Origin: an uncultured Bacillota bacterium
GTDB lineage: Bacteria; Bacillota; Clostridia; Peptostreptococcales; Anaerovoracaceae
NCBI GenBank assembly: GCA_927441425.1
Contig: CAKMKG010000003.1
Span: forward strand, 103,638-167,637
Length of the DNA stretch: 64,000 bases
Reading direction: 5' to 3'
Shown: positions 47,856-56,110 of the stretch, one piece after another
How the letters are laid out: each line of letters starts with the position of its first letter
Position numbering within the stretch: the stretch's first letter is position 1
Program-made: the position numbers and the translations under genes
The notes under the pieces: model-generated
Seen by the model: the letters and a program-made list of their open reading frames with translations, nothing else
Databases searched by the model: none
Told to the model about the DNA's origin: nothing

Positions 47856-47881
47856 TAAATATTTATCGATATACAATAAAT
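47841..47881. promoter_or_regulatory. Operator-like repeats over the -35 of that promoter
   Basis: Two approximate 20-base direct repeats with a 21-base period (both containing TTATCG and CAATAAAT) cover the -35 and the region upstream of it; the second includes the palindrome TATCGATA. This suggests tight repression of a strong promoter. The regulator is unknown. Confidence 0.45.
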
Positions 47882-47921
47882 CCGGAGAGGGTTCATCTGT
47901 CAAACCAAAGATTAATTTGCC

Positions 47922-47960
47922 AAACGGGGTGTATCTCAATGATGAGATACACCCCGTTTA
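47922..47960 (-). terminator. Terminator of the thiolase gene
   Basis: AAACGGGGTGTATCTC pairs with GAGATACACCCCGTTT, a 16-bp stem, 25 bases past the thiolase stop. Confidence 0.85.
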
Positions 47961-47984
47961 TTCAGTATTAATCAAAATTAAGTT

Positions 47985-49163
47985 TTATCGTTCTACGATC
48001 AATGAAGTTCCCATTCCGCCGCCGATACAAAGAGTAGCTAGGCCGTATTTGGAGTCTCTCTTTAACATTTCATAAATCAGCGTGATCAGGATTCTTGCGC
48101 CGGAAGCTCCGATTGGATGTCCCAGAGCGATGGCTCCACCGTTCACATTCAGCTTTGCAGGATCGATTCCCAAGTCTTTTCCCACTGCTACCGACTGTGC
48201 GGCAAATGCTTCGTTTGCTTCGATGAGATCCATGTCATTGATCGTCAACCCCGCTTTGTCCAAAGCACTCTTGGAAGCAGGAACAGGACCGATTCCCATG
48301 ATGGTTGGGTCTACTCCTGCAGATGCATAGGAGGTTACTTTACAAAGATAGGAAAGCCCAAGCGCATCTGCCTTTTCCTTTGACATGACGATCAGCGCCG
48401 CACCGCTGTCATTAATGCCGGAAGCATTTGCCGCAGTAACGGCTCCATCTTTCTTAAATGCTGGCTTTAATTTTGTAAGTCCCTCTGCTGATGTTCCGAA
48501 CTTCGGATATTCATCCGTGTCAAAAATGATGGGATCACCTTTCTTCTGTGGGATTGGAACCGGAACAATTTCGTCCTTGAATTTTCCGGCTTTCACAGCA
48601 GCTTCAGCCTTATTCTGGGAGACGGCTGCAAACTGGTCTAGTTCTTCTCTCGTCAGGCCCCACTGTTCCACGATGTTTTCAGCAGTGATACCCATATGAT
48701 ATTTGTTGTACGCGTCCGTTAGTCCGTCATGAACCATAATGTCGACCATCTTTGCGTCGCCCATTCTTGCGCCCCATCTTGCAGCAGGCATAATGTAACC
48801 GGACTGGCTCATGCTTTCAGCGCCGCCGGCAAGGATACAGTCAGCATCTCCCGCTTTGATGATCTGAGCAGCAAGTCCTACCGTTCTGAGACCGGACCCG
48901 CAAACCTTGTTGATTGTCATTGCGGGCACTTCCTTTGGAACCCCAGCAGCCATAGCAATCTGTCTTGCAACATTCTGACCGAGACCGCCTTGAAGAACGT
49001 TCCCCAATAAAACTTCGTCGATGATCGCAGGATCGATCCCCGCTCTTTTAATCGCTTCCTTCGCTGCAATGGAACCCAACTCTACTGCGGTCAAGTCCTT
49101 AAGCGCTCCGCCAAAGCTGCCGATTGGAGTTCTGGCCGCACTTACAATTACTACTTCTCTCAT
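47985..49163 (-). CDS. thlA: Acetyl-CoA acetyltransferase (thiolase)
   Basis: The 392-residue biosynthetic thiolase condenses two acetyl-CoA to acetoacetyl-CoA, the entry to butyrate or ketone pathways. The nucleophile is Cys88 in [20 protein letters not shown] holds the catalytic His (near 348) and LCIGGGMG the second Cys (near 378). GGAGGAG precedes the ATG. Hbd, crotonase and butyryl-CoA dehydrogenase genes are not adjacent. Confidence 0.96.
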   Translation of the reverse strand: MREVVIVSAARTPIGSFGGALKDLTAVELGSIAAKEAIKRAGIDPAIIDEVLLGNVLQGGLGQNVARQIAMAAGVPKEVPAMTINKVCGSGLRTVGLAAQIIKAGDADCILAGGAESMSQSGYIMPAARWGARMGDAKMVDIMVHDGLTDAYNKYHMGITAENIVEQWGLTREELDQFAAVSQNKAEAAVKAGKFKDEIVPVPIPQKKGDPIIFDTDEYPKFGTSAEGLTKLKPAFKKDGAVTAANASGINDSGAALIVMSKEKADALGLSYLCKVTSYASAGVDPTIMGIGPVPASKSALDKAGLTINDMDLIEANEAFAAQSVAVGKDLGIDPAKLNVNGGAIALGHPIGASGARILITLIYEMLKRDSKYGLATLCIGGGMGTSLIVER

Positions 49164-49435
49164 TGTACTCCTCCTATTTCATTCACCATATTATTATCGG
49201 ATTATATTAGTCAAAAATAACATTATACAGTATACAGGGGCAGAGGGTATCCTACGCCCCTTTTTCCTTAGACTCTATAATAATATCATGAATTTCGAAA
49301 AAAACAATACCTTAACAAAAAGTCGAAAAATTCAAATTTAGGCAATAAATTTTAGTAAAACCACTTTTTCGGAGTAATTATTTCTTAAAATAGATGATTT
49401 TTTGTCATTTTATAGTTATTTTTTTCACAAGGTTT
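49164..49435. other. AT-rich spacer upstream of thlA
   Basis: No gene is seen in this spacer. It holds a hairpin at 49237-49260 (GGGGC/GCCCC with inner AGG/CCT) followed by five T on the plus strand only, although no plus-strand gene precedes it. Several TATAAT-like hexamers on the minus strand (for example near 49205 and 49223) could serve thlA, but none has a clear -35. Confidence 0.4.
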
Positions 49436-49478
49436 TTAAAAAAATAAATAACGCCACGATATAAATTATGGCATTATT
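49436..49478 (-). terminator. Terminator of the DUF2156 gene
   Basis: On the minus strand AATAATGCCA pairs with TGGCGTTATT (one G-U) and is followed by TATTTTTTT, 29 bases past the stop. Confidence 0.65.
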
Positions 49479-49506
49479 TCTATTTTGCCGTATTTATTTG
49501 CTAGTC

Positions 49507-50445
49507 TTATATGTCTTCCTTGAATATTGCGATATGACTTTCCACTAGTTTGACAGGTTTATACGAAAGCTTCGCCTTTCTTAAACCTGGGATGCCCATA
49601 TCCTCTTCTCTGTTGATAAATTTCACATTAGACGCCACATGCTTACAGAACTCATTGTTGATTAATTGGTAAAGACCACGGAAAGCGGTATTCGCTTTTT
49701 CCACATGAACCGTTACGGTATTTCCATTAATCATTCCCCCGATACACAGCGCCTCGATCTTTCCGTCGATAAGAATAGCCGCAGTCAGATATCCCACCGC
49801 TTCAATATTATTGAAAACATCAACCATGGCACGCTCCTCCATTTTCAGAAGCTCCATTTCGTGCTCCGGCAAATTCTTTCTTTCGTTGAACTCTCTGATG
49901 AACTGCATCGCTTTATCCGACATCCCAGATGTTAACATCACATATTCATATTGATAGTGATTCAGAAAGAAATTCAGGTGGTTTTTTTTGCTGTGGTATT
50001 CTCTGCCTTTCAGCTCGATCAAGTCCTGTGTCCGATAAACATAATCATAATTGGGCCGGTCATCAAAGAATCTAAATTCTCCCGGACAGGCCTCCTCCAG
50101 AATATCCATCATGTGAAAAGGCATCAGTCGAATGCTGAATATGTAGCCTTTTGATTCGAATATTCTCTTAGCCTCCTTGATGGTCGCATGCAATGCCATC
50201 GGATCATAGGCCCCGTTTTTGGTGAGAGGCGGAAACAGGAAGGGTTCCTTTTTGTCGGTTTCAAGGTGACTGAGTCCGGCAATACATAAATAATCGCCAA
50301 TGATCTGCCAGCTGAAATTGTTTATATTTCTCCACATGTACAGGGAGGTGAAGGAAAGTCCGGAAGTGCCATATTCAAAACCTCTTAGGTAGTCCTCAAG
50401 GATAGACCTTTCCTCGGTCGTGATTCGGTTCTCGAGCATGAACAT
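49507..50445 (-). CDS. DUF2156 (GNAT-like) protein
   Basis: A 312-residue soluble protein of the DUF2156 family, whose fold is shared with the lysyl-phosphatidylglycerol synthase catalytic domain and tandem GNAT acyltransferases. Typical segments are DYVYRTQDLIELKGREYHSKKN and, at the C-terminus, FINREEDMGIPGLRKAKLSY. There is no membrane domain, so it is not a complete MprF. The substrate is unknown; aminoacyl transfer is an inference from the fold. Confidence 0.75.
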   Translation of the reverse strand: MFMLENRITTEERSILEDYLRGFEYGTSGLSFTSLYMWRNINNFSWQIIGDYLCIAGLSHLETDKKEPFLFPPLTKNGAYDPMALHATIKEAKRIFESKGYIFSIRLMPFHMMDILEEACPGEFRFFDDRPNYDYVYRTQDLIELKGREYHSKKNHLNFFLNHYQYEYVMLTSGMSDKAMQFIREFNERKNLPEHEMELLKMEERAMVDVFNNIEAVGYLTAAILIDGKIEALCIGGMINGNTVTVHVEKANTAFRGLYQLINNEFCKHVASNVKFINREEDMGIPGLRKAKLSYKPVKLVESHIAIFKEDI

Positions 50446-50495
50446 ATATTAAGCCTTTCTACATTTCATTAACGCTGAAAATGATGAGGGTTTGA

Positions 50496-51083
50496 TTATT
50501 TCACCAGCGCGGAAATCTGTTTAAAGCCGGGTTCCTTTGCTCCTCCGCATAATTCAAATAGGATGGATTCACAGGTTGTGCCGACGGCACCTGCATCACC
50601 CATTCTACGCTGGGAATATTTTTTATCCGTGTTGCTTCTTGACGAAATACAATCGTTGGCAACAAAGACAGTATACCCTTTTTCCAGTAAATCAATCACC
50701 GTCTGCTGCACACAAACATGGGCTTCAATCCCGGCGATAATCACTGTCTTTCTGCCAAGCTTCTCCAAAGCTTCCACAAAGGCCGGTTCGCCCATGGCGC
50801 TGAAGCTGGTCTTTTCAACGGGCAGAAGTTCAGAATCTCCGATTTCTTCATCGATCTTTTCGGTCAATGCTGAAGCGATTGCGGAAACCGTTGGCCCCAA
50901 TCCCTTTGTGTATTGTTGTGTGATAATGGTCGGGACTCCAAGGATTCTGCAACCCTTGACAAGCTTGACAGCAAGGGCCTCCAACTCCACGCTATTTTTC
51001 ATGGCAGGCATAAGCCTCTCCTGAAAATCAATCCCCACCAGTACAGCATCTTCTTTCTTTAGCCTTAATACTTGATTCCCCAT
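50496..51083 (-). CDS. Isochorismatase-family cysteine hydrolase
   Basis: A 195-residue alpha/beta hydrolase with the family catalytic triad visible as Asp19 (VGIDFQERL), Lys91 (VEKTSFSA) and Cys124 (GIEAHVCVQQT). Members include nicotinamidases and unspecified amidases; YcaC-like and ureidoglycolate-type enzymes are also possible. It overlaps the surE 3' end by 19 bases, suggesting a shared nucleotide or NAD salvage role, but this is inference. Confidence 0.85.
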   Translation of the reverse strand: MGNQVLRLKKEDAVLVGIDFQERLMPAMKNSVELEALAVKLVKGCRILGVPTIITQQYTKGLGPTVSAIASALTEKIDEEIGDSELLPVEKTSFSAMGEPAFVEALEKLGRKTVIIAGIEAHVCVQQTVIDLLEKGYTVFVANDCISSRSNTDKKYSQRRMGDAGAVGTTCESILFELCGGAKEPGFKQISALVK

Positions 51084-51829
51084 GACTTGACCTCCTCGAT
51101 TAGTTTAAAACTCGTTAAATCATAGTGCAACGGAGTAATCGTCGCATACCCGTTCTGCATCGCTATGACATCGATGTCCTCCGGTAAATCTTCATAGAAC
51201 ACCGGCGTTCCGGAATACCAGTATTCCATTTCACCGTTATCATTTTTTTTCGGTTCAAACCATTCTTCATATTCTCTGGCGCCGAGTCTGGCTATCTTTA
51301 AGCCCTTTATTTCAGATGCCGGAAGATTCGGTACGTTGATATTCAAAACGGTGTTTGTGTCGATTTTCCCCACTGCCGCCTTAACCGTTTTCACCGCCAG
51401 CTTGCAGGCGACTTCAAAGGTAAGCGGATGATGATCATTTACCGACACGGCGATTGCCGGAAGACCACAGATGCATCCCTCAATTGCAGCAGAAACAGTG
51501 CCGGAGTAAAGCGTATCTGTTCCATAGTTCCCGCCGTGGTTGATCCCCGAGCAGACCATATGAATCCGGATTCCTTGCTCGTTTAGCATTTTAAGACCCA
51601 GTTTTACACAATCGGCAGGAGTTCCTGTGATTTCCCATGCTTTTTTTGCATTGGGAAATTCCACCTCGCGCATGCTAATCGGTTTTCCGACGGTAATTCC
51701 ATGCCCGCAGGCGCTCCGCTGCGTATGGGGTGCACATACGTAAATATTCGCGATCTGCGACAAAGCCCTTGCAAGCTCTTTGATTCCTTTTGCGCCAATC
51801 CCGTCATCGTTGGCTACTAATATATTCAT
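51065..51829 (-). CDS. surE: 5'/3'-nucleotidase SurE
   Basis: The 254-residue metal-dependent phosphatase acts on nucleoside monophosphates. Metal ligands are seen in NILVANDDGIGAKG (Asp8, Asp9) and SGINHGGNYGTDTLYSGTV. GGAGGTCATA precedes the ATG at 51829; four earlier codons are rejected. Downstream it overlaps the isochorismatase-like gene. Confidence 0.94.
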   Translation of the reverse strand: MNILVANDDGIGAKGIKELARALSQIANIYVCAPHTQRSACGHGITVGKPISMREVEFPNAKKAWEITGTPADCVKLGLKMLNEQGIRIHMVCSGINHGGNYGTDTLYSGTVSAAIEGCICGLPAIAVSVNDHHPLTFEVACKLAVKTVKAAVGKIDTNTVLNINVPNLPASEIKGLKIARLGAREYEEWFEPKKNDNGEMEYWYSGTPVFYEDLPEDIDVIAMQNGYATITPLHYDLTSFKLIEEVKSWGIKY

Positions 51830-52011
51830 TATGACCTCCATTTTTTCATTATTTATTTATTATACCACCGGTTTGCGTTTTTTAAAAGCACCTCGCGAAG
51901 ACCTTGAAAAAATCAGTATATTCTGATATGCTTACTTCATATTTGTGTAGACAGCAATTACCCCGCATAAATATTCCAGCTGTTTCTGGTCTTGAGAAAG
52001 GGGGCATATTT

Positions 52012-53769
52012 TTGAACAAGAAACTAATTCAAAAAACAAAAGAATCACTAGCTTCTGTCTTGCCTATCACAATGATCGTTCTAATACTGAATTTCACAAT
52101 TGCTCCTATGCCCTTTGTCGTACGCGGCCTGTTTATAATAGGCGCATTTATGCTTGTTTTGGGTATGGGTTTATTTACCTTGGGTGCTGATTTGGCGATG
52201 ATGCCCATGGGGGAGCAAATCGGTGGCGAGCTGATGAAATCCCGTAAGCTGTTCCTTTTAATCGGAGCAACGTTCCTGATGGGAATCTTGATCACAATTG
52301 CCGAGCCGGATCTCCAGGTTCTGGCGGAGCAGGTACCGTCGGTGCCGAATCGGATCATCATTCTTTGGGTCGCTGTCGGCGTGGGCATTTTCATTGTATT
52401 TGCCCTGCTGCGGATTCTATTCCAATGGAGGTTGTCTTATCTGCTTATCGCCATGTACCTGGCAGTCTTCATTTTGGGTGCCTTTATACCTCAGGATTTC
52501 CTGGCAGTTGCCTTTGATTCGGGTGGGGTTACCACCGGACCCATCACCGTACCGTTTATTCTCGCTTTGGGGGTTGGTGTTTCTTCCGTACGTGGCGGAA
52601 AAAGTTCCCACGACGACAGCTTCGGTCTTGTAGCTTTCGGCTCCGTCGGACCAATTCTGGCGATCATGATCCTAGGCATATTTTATAATAATTCCTCTTA
52701 TCATCAAGAATCAAGGGGAATGCCTGTCGCGAAGGATATATTTGATCTTCTTCGGCTCTTTTCGGAAGGCTTGCCGATCTATATGAAAGAGGTAGCCATT
52801 GCACTGTTGCCGATTATCATCTTCTTCGCTCTCTTCCAACTCTTTGCTTTAAAGCTTCCTAATAGTCAGTTGATCAAAATATCCATCGGAAGCCTTTATA
52901 CTTTCGTCGGTCTGGTGCTTTTCCTGACAGGTGTGAAAGTGGGCTTTCTGCCGGCGGGCGCATACATCGGAGAATTCGTTGGGGATATGCAATACAATTG
53001 GATCCTGATTCCCCTTGGAATGATCATGGGTTTCTTTATCGTGAAAGCCGAGCCAGCTGTCCATGTTTTAAATGATGAAGTCGAATATATCACCGGCGGG
53101 TTCGTTTCAAAAAATGCCATGCTATGGAGTTTGTCCATCGGAGTTTCCATCTCCGTGGGCCTTGCCATGCTCCGCATTCTGTTTGCGATTAATATTTTTT
53201 ATATTCTCATCCCAGGCTATGCCATCGCTCTGGGATTGACCTTTTTTGTACCGAAGATTTTTACCGCCATCGCATTTGATTCCGGCGGTGTTGCCTCGGG
53301 TCCTATGACAGCAACTTTTCTTTTACCCTTTGCCATGGGAGCTTGTGAAGCGGTAGGCGGAAATATTCTTACCGACGCCTTCGGGGTTGTCGCAATGGTG
53401 GCCATGACTCCCCTGATCACCATTCAGATTATGGGACTCATTTACAATCTCAAGATCAAACATACGGCAGAAGAAGAGGCCGAGGTCATGGAAGAGATTG
53501 CAGACGACATCGAAGAGGAAGAGGAAGCGTTCGAATGGATTGGACAGAGCTGCGATGTTTCGGATTACTATAATTGGCCGGAAAATCAAGAATTTGTAGA
53601 AAACTTAGAATGGAGTAATGAACTTCGGGAAGAAAAGCTTTATAATGAGATCACTGAAGATAATGATTATATAGATTTTGAAGAATTGGAAAAACTGGTA
53701 CTGCCTGAGGATTTTGACATTCCTCATAGGGAACAGGAAAGGAATACTGGAGGAGGACAAAATGGATGA
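52012..53769 (+). CDS. DUF1538 polytopic membrane protein with an acidic cytoplasmic tail
   Basis: A 585-residue protein that is an internal duplication: each half (about 10-245 and 275-475) has five to seven membrane helices and ends in the same signature, AFDSGGVTTGPIT and AFDSGGVASGPMT, with Asp, Ser and Gly-Gly in mid-membrane. This is the DUF1538 family; no transport substrate is established to my knowledge. After the last helix comes a tail of about 110 residues very rich in Glu and Asp. A TTG start at 52012 has AAAGGGGG seven bases upstream; the longer frame has no such site. The gene overlaps the first PII-like gene by eight bases. Confidence 0.85.
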   Translation: MNKKLIQKTKESLASVLPITMIVLILNFTIAPMPFVVRGLFIIGAFMLVLGMGLFTLGADLAMMPMGEQIGGELMKSRKLFLLIGATFLMGILITIAEPDLQVLAEQVPSVPNRIIILWVAVGVGIFIVFALLRILFQWRLSYLLIAMYLAVFILGAFIPQDFLAVAFDSGGVTTGPITVPFILALGVGVSSVRGGKSSHDDSFGLVAFGSVGPILAIMILGIFYNNSSYHQESRGMPVAKDIFDLLRLFSEGLPIYMKEVAIALLPIIIFFALFQLFALKLPNSQLIKISIGSLYTFVGLVLFLTGVKVGFLPAGAYIGEFVGDMQYNWILIPLGMIMGFFIVKAEPAVHVLNDEVEYITGGFVSKNAMLWSLSIGVSISVGLAMLRILFAINIFYILIPGYAIALGLTFFVPKIFTAIAFDSGGVASGPMTATFLLPFAMGACEAVGGNILTDAFGVVAMVAMTPLITIQIMGLIYNLKIKHTAEEEAEVMEEIADDIEEEEEAFEWIGQSCDVSDYYNWPENQEFVENLEWSNELREEKLYNEITEDNDYIDFEELEKLVLPEDFDIPHREQERNTGGGQNG

Positions 53770-54118
53770 CCTGAAACATCCTGCTGTGAAGCGAATAAAA
53801 CTGCTTGTCGCCATCGTGGACCGCGGCAATGGGAATGATGTTGTTGAAATTTTAAGGGAGAGCGGTGTTACCTATAATATGATTTCCCCTGCTTATTGCG
53901 CCTCGGGCTCAGATATTATGGACTATCTCGGTTTAAGCAATCCGGAGCGGGATTTGGTCATTAGTGTGGTAACCGAGGACAAGGTTGATGGTATTTTAAA
54001 GAAAGTATTGTATAAATTAGATCTGGATGAACCGGGTAACGGATATGCGTTTACCATACCCATTACCGGAGTCAGCGGGCCTTTGGCGCTGCGATATATC
54101 TCCGGAATTTATGAATAA
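53762..54118 (+). CDS. PII-like signalling protein 1
   Basis: A 118-residue protein of ferredoxin-like PII fold: RIKLLVAIVDRGNGNDVVEIL (strand 1 and helix 1), a mid-region where PII carries the T-loop, here shortened and reading ISPAYCASGSDIMDYLGL, and a B-loop-like NGYAFTIPITGVSG. The uridylylated T-loop Tyr of GlnB is not evident. GGAGGAGGAC precedes the ATG. It overlaps the membrane protein gene, implying joint production. Confidence 0.75.
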   Translation: MDDLKHPAVKRIKLLVAIVDRGNGNDVVEILRESGVTYNMISPAYCASGSDIMDYLGLSNPERDLVISVVTEDKVDGILKKVLYKLDLDEPGNGYAFTIPITGVSGPLALRYISGIYE

Positions 54119-54136
54119 GGAAAGAGGTGAATTTAC

Positions 54137-54487
54137 TTGGATAATCAAAGAGAATATGATTTAATCATGACCATTGTCAATCGTGGATTTGCCGATCAGG
54201 TGGTCGATGCAGCAAGAGCTGCAGGTGCCCATGGCGGCACCGTATTCTACGCCCGCGGCACCGGCATTCATGAAGTGGAGAAATTCTTTGCAGTTTCGAT
54301 CCAGCCTGAAAAAGAGGTGGTGTTGAATCTTGTAAAACATGAGGATACCCAAAAAATCATGCATTCCATTGTTGCCGCTGCCGGGCTAAAGACGGAAGGG
54401 AAAGGCCTCGCCTTTGTCCTGCCGATTTCCGACGTAGTGGGCATCGTCCACTCGCTGGAAGAAATGGAAGGTGCGAAAAAGGGATAA
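54137..54487 (+). CDS. PII-like signalling protein 2
   Basis: A 116-residue protein closer to classical PII: IMTIVNRGFADQVVDAARAAGAHGG, then VFYARGTGIHE at the start of the T-loop region, VVLNLV, and the B-loop-like EGKGLAFVLPISDVVGI. It begins with TTG after AGAGGTGAA. Two different PII-like genes after one transporter-like gene suggest a heteromeric or two-signal gate. The ligand (nucleotide, bicarbonate, other) is unknown. Confidence 0.78.
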   Translation: MDNQREYDLIMTIVNRGFADQVVDAARAAGAHGGTVFYARGTGIHEVEKFFAVSIQPEKEVVLNLVKHEDTQKIMHSIVAAAGLKTEGKGLAFVLPISDVVGIVHSLEEMEGAKKG

Positions 54488-54538
54488 GAAGAAGCGTTGT
54501 AGCGTTCCGTTTACTAAGGTCTGCTGGGGCTCAAGGTA

Positions 54539-55279
54539 CTACCCCAAAACCTCTCCAATTGCGTCATGAATCACGAGATTTGCCCGTTGGTCGTATTGGG
54601 TTTCCGATTTGTTGATCAAAACCAGGTTTTTCCCCTGGAAATAGTTGATTAAACCTGCGGCCGGATAGACCACCAAAGAGGTGCCACCCACGATGAGCAG
54701 GTCGGAATTGGAGATGGCATCCACTGCTCCGTCCATGACCTCTTGATCCAGCGGTTCTTCATAAAGCACCACATCGGGTTTAATGATCCCTCCGCACTTA
54801 ATGCATCTTGGAATTTTGCCTTCCGGGTGGTCCTTTGTATTGCTGCTTTCCGGCTTGATAATATAATCCGTACAGTAAAAGGTGTGGCACCGGGTGCAAT
54901 GATTTCGAAGCACCGAGCCATGCAGCTCAAATACCTTCTTGCTGCCGGCTCGCTGATGCAGTCCGTCAATATTCTGCGTCACGATCGCCTTCAATTTTCC
55001 CTGCTCCTCCAGCTTTGCTAGGGCGTAATGGGCCTTATTCGGCTGGACATCAGGACAAAGCAGGTTGTTTCTATAATATTCGTAAAAGTTTTCGGTATGG
55101 TTTATGAAAAATGTGTGGCTCAGCATTTCTTCAGGAGAGTGGCCATATTTTGCCTTCGCCCGATACAATCCGTCTTCCGATCGAAAGTCAGGAATTCCGC
55201 TTTCTGTTGAAACCCCAGCACCTCCGAAGAAAACGACCCGTTTGCTCTTCTTGATCAATTCCTTTATCCTGCTGTCCAT
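54539..55279 (-). CDS. cobB: NAD-dependent protein deacylase (sirtuin)
   Basis: The 246-residue Sir2 enzyme removes acyl groups from lysine with NAD. Motifs are FFGGAGVSTESGIPDFR, VTQNIDGLHQRAG (the Asn and catalytic His region), two zinc CxxC pairs (CTRC and CIKC), and IVGGTSLVVYPAAG. GGGGTGG precedes the ATG. It is convergent with the PII-like genes. Confidence 0.95.
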   Translation of the reverse strand: MDSRIKELIKKSKRVVFFGGAGVSTESGIPDFRSEDGLYRAKAKYGHSPEEMLSHTFFINHTENFYEYYRNNLLCPDVQPNKAHYALAKLEEQGKLKAIVTQNIDGLHQRAGSKKVFELHGSVLRNHCTRCHTFYCTDYIIKPESSNTKDHPEGKIPRCIKCGGIIKPDVVLYEEPLDQEVMDGAVDAISNSDLLIVGGTSLVVYPAAGLINYFQGKNLVLINKSETQYDQRANLVIHDAIGEVLG

Positions 55280-55351
55280 TTTACCACCCCATCTTTCAGT
55301 GCAAAAACTAACGATCTCATACGTATCATTCTATCACATTTGAAAAAACAA

Positions 55352-56110
55352 TCAACGAAACTCCGTCAAATTTTTCCAATACCGCGCCGGCATGAAACGT
55401 TTTTGGCAGCTGGGATTGATCCGCTCCTGAATTGCGATGGTCTCAAAATATTTTTTCCATAGATCGCGATACTCCCTCTCCCTTTCTCCGAGAAGAGGAA
55501 GGTCTTTATCGGTAAAGTTGGAAATATACCAACTGCCGCCTTGTGCAAATACCGCTTTGCTCCTGGCTTTATCATGAATAATAAACGGGTCATTTTTCAG
55601 TCGATCGGCAAAATGATCCGCAATAATCTCAAGAATATCATGGTCCGGTTCAATGCGGCAATAAAGGATTTCCTGACCGCTCTCACCTGCCCCACTGTTC
55701 TTCAAGGCCTCGAACCGCGCCAAACCCTTGATTCTATGCGTTTCGATGTTAACCCTGTATTCACAGCGCTGAATGTCAAATACGATGGGGTTGCTATGCC
55801 GCAGACTGATCCCTGCACCCGCTTTAAACCCTAGCCGAATGTAGGCCAGCAGCTTGTTCTCCTTTTCTTCGTCTGAGGAAAGAAAGACCCGATAGATCCT
55901 GCGAAGATCTTCCGTTGAAATTTTCTCGGCAATGGCTTCATATACTCTCGAGGCCTTTTTTTCCTCCGTCTCTATACTGCGGCAGCCGGAAAGCAAGCTG
56001 GCCTGATAGTCGTCTTTTCTGTAAATCCCTGAAGCGTTATCCTCATAATAATGTGCGTAAACACAAGATAAAAATCCCTCGAAGGTTCCGTCATAAAGGT
56101 AATCAACCAT
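55352..56110 (-). CDS. Putative DNA metabolism protein (DUF4130 / TIGR03915 type)
   Basis: The 252-residue protein starts MVDYLYDGTFEGFLSCVYAHY, the hallmark of this family, and ends with FMPARYWKNLTEF. The family is known almost only as the partner of the radical SAM gene found directly upstream, and in some genomes is fused to a uracil-DNA-glycosylase-like domain; no activity is proven. The ATG at 56110 follows AGAGAGGT and overlaps the radical SAM gene by eight bases, giving obligate coupling. Confidence 0.85.
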   Translation of the reverse strand: MVDYLYDGTFEGFLSCVYAHYYEDNASGIYRKDDYQASLLSGCRSIETEEKKASRVYEAIAEKISTEDLRRIYRVFLSSDEEKENKLLAYIRLGFKAGAGISLRHSNPIVFDIQRCEYRVNIETHRIKGLARFEALKNSGAGESGQEILYCRIEPDHDILEIIADHFADRLKNDPFIIHDKARSKAVFAQGGSWYISNFTDKDLPLLGEREREYRDLWKKYFETIAIQERINPSCQKRFMPARYWKNLTEFR

